From contig DIZT01000246.1 of NCBI GenBank assembly GCA_002427975.1, forward strand, positions 1 to 6,341: 6,341 nucleotides of DNA, in the 5' to 3' direction. A model generated the notes under the pieces. That model ran no database searches. It was not told the origin of the DNA and was given only the letters and a program-made list of their open reading frames with translations. Below, piece after piece: positions 6,214-6,341 of this stretch. A program made the position numbers and the translations under genes. This DNA comes from Micrococcaceae bacterium UBA6021. Lineage in GTDB: Bacteria > Actinomycetota > Actinomycetes > Actinomycetales > Micrococcaceae. Position 1 is the first letter of the stretch; each line of letters begins with the position of its first letter.

Positions 6214-6265
6214 CAGCTACGCGCAGCCGCAGGACTGCCCAGCTACGGGCAGCCGCAGGACTGCC
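6214..6265 (-). repeat. 26-bp tandem duplication across the LacI-family stop codon
   Basis: Two adjacent 26-bp units (6240-6265 and 6214-6239) differ only at 6248 versus 6222. The gene-proximal unit encodes the last residues QSCGCP and the stop; the second lies wholly after the stop and, read in the same register, would encode QSCGCA and a stop. In the proximal unit GGCAG-T-CC/TGC/GG-CTGCC can fold into a short bulged hairpin; the distal unit can form all but the end pair. It looks like a recent slippage duplication, possibly with an RNA 3'-end role. Confidence 0.85.
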
Positions 6266-6341
6266 GGATGATCAGCTCAGTAGGGAAAATCCGGTGCTGC
6301 AGCTCCCGGCCGCGGCCGTCACCGACGAGGTCCCGCACGGC
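6243..6341 (-). CDS. LacI-family transcriptional repressor, C-terminal 32 residues only
   Basis: The reading frame enters from the right edge and ends at a TAG (6243-6245). The 32 residues contain the LacI-family C-terminal pattern: a short helix (AVRDLVGDG), a basic turn, then a strand F-P-T-E-L-I-I-R-Q-S-C-G, equivalent to the usual LPTELVVRESCG ending after the effector-binding domain. The DNA-binding and ligand domains lie outside the window, so the effector is unknown. It lies 139 bases upstream of the binding-protein gene on the same strand, a common place for the local repressor of a sugar operon. The call rests on a short but characteristic tail. Confidence 0.75.
   Translation of the reverse strand, partial: AVRDLVGDGRGRELQHRIFPTELIIRQSCGCP

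Noticed and set aside
1..6341. Mobile elements, CRISPR arrays, tRNA or rRNA genes, phage or toxin-antitoxin modules
   Set aside because: Apart from gaps of 139 bases or less, the window is filled by the six genes listed, and I saw no transposase, terminal inverted repeats, spaced repeat array or RNA-gene signature.

Overview
The window looks like chromosomal DNA from a GC-rich actinobacterium, most likely a Micrococcaceae/Arthrobacter-type organism. This rests on the high GC of the coding regions, strong GGAGG-type ribosome sites, a twin-arginine lipoprotein signal, and a sugar ABC transporter with no ATPase gene beside it. The genus is inferred from overall style; no marker gene is present.

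All credible genes lie on the minus strand, so the cluster is read from right to left. In transcription order: the last 32 codons of a LacI-family repressor (6243-6341, cut by the window edge); a 139-base AT-rich regulatory gap (6104-6242); a solute-binding lipoprotein (4781-6103); a 98-base gap with a strong hairpin; two sugar permeases overlapping by 4 bases (3765-4682 and 2851-3768); a GH42 beta-galactosidase (792-2843) starting 7 bases after the second permease; a 56-base gap with small hairpins; and a DeoR-family repressor (1-735) that runs off the left edge with nearly its full length present.

Together these form a galactoside uptake-and-hydrolysis operon. The lipoprotein binds a beta-galactoside or galacto-oligosaccharide outside the cell, the two permeases bring it in using an ATPase encoded elsewhere (probably MsiK-like), and the cytoplasmic GH42 enzyme releases galactose. 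The DeoR protein probably senses a phosphorylated sugar and feeds back on the operon. The exact substrate cannot be read from sequence.

The genes are a known kind of system and I found no undescribed machinery. The less ordinary material is in the 6104-6265 regulatory gap and repressor tail: a near-consensus CRP/GlxR-type site overlapping a perfect 17-bp dyad, a terminator-like hairpin with a T-rich tail, a 20-bp-spaced A-rich direct repeat, and a 26-bp tandem duplication across the LacI-family stop codon.
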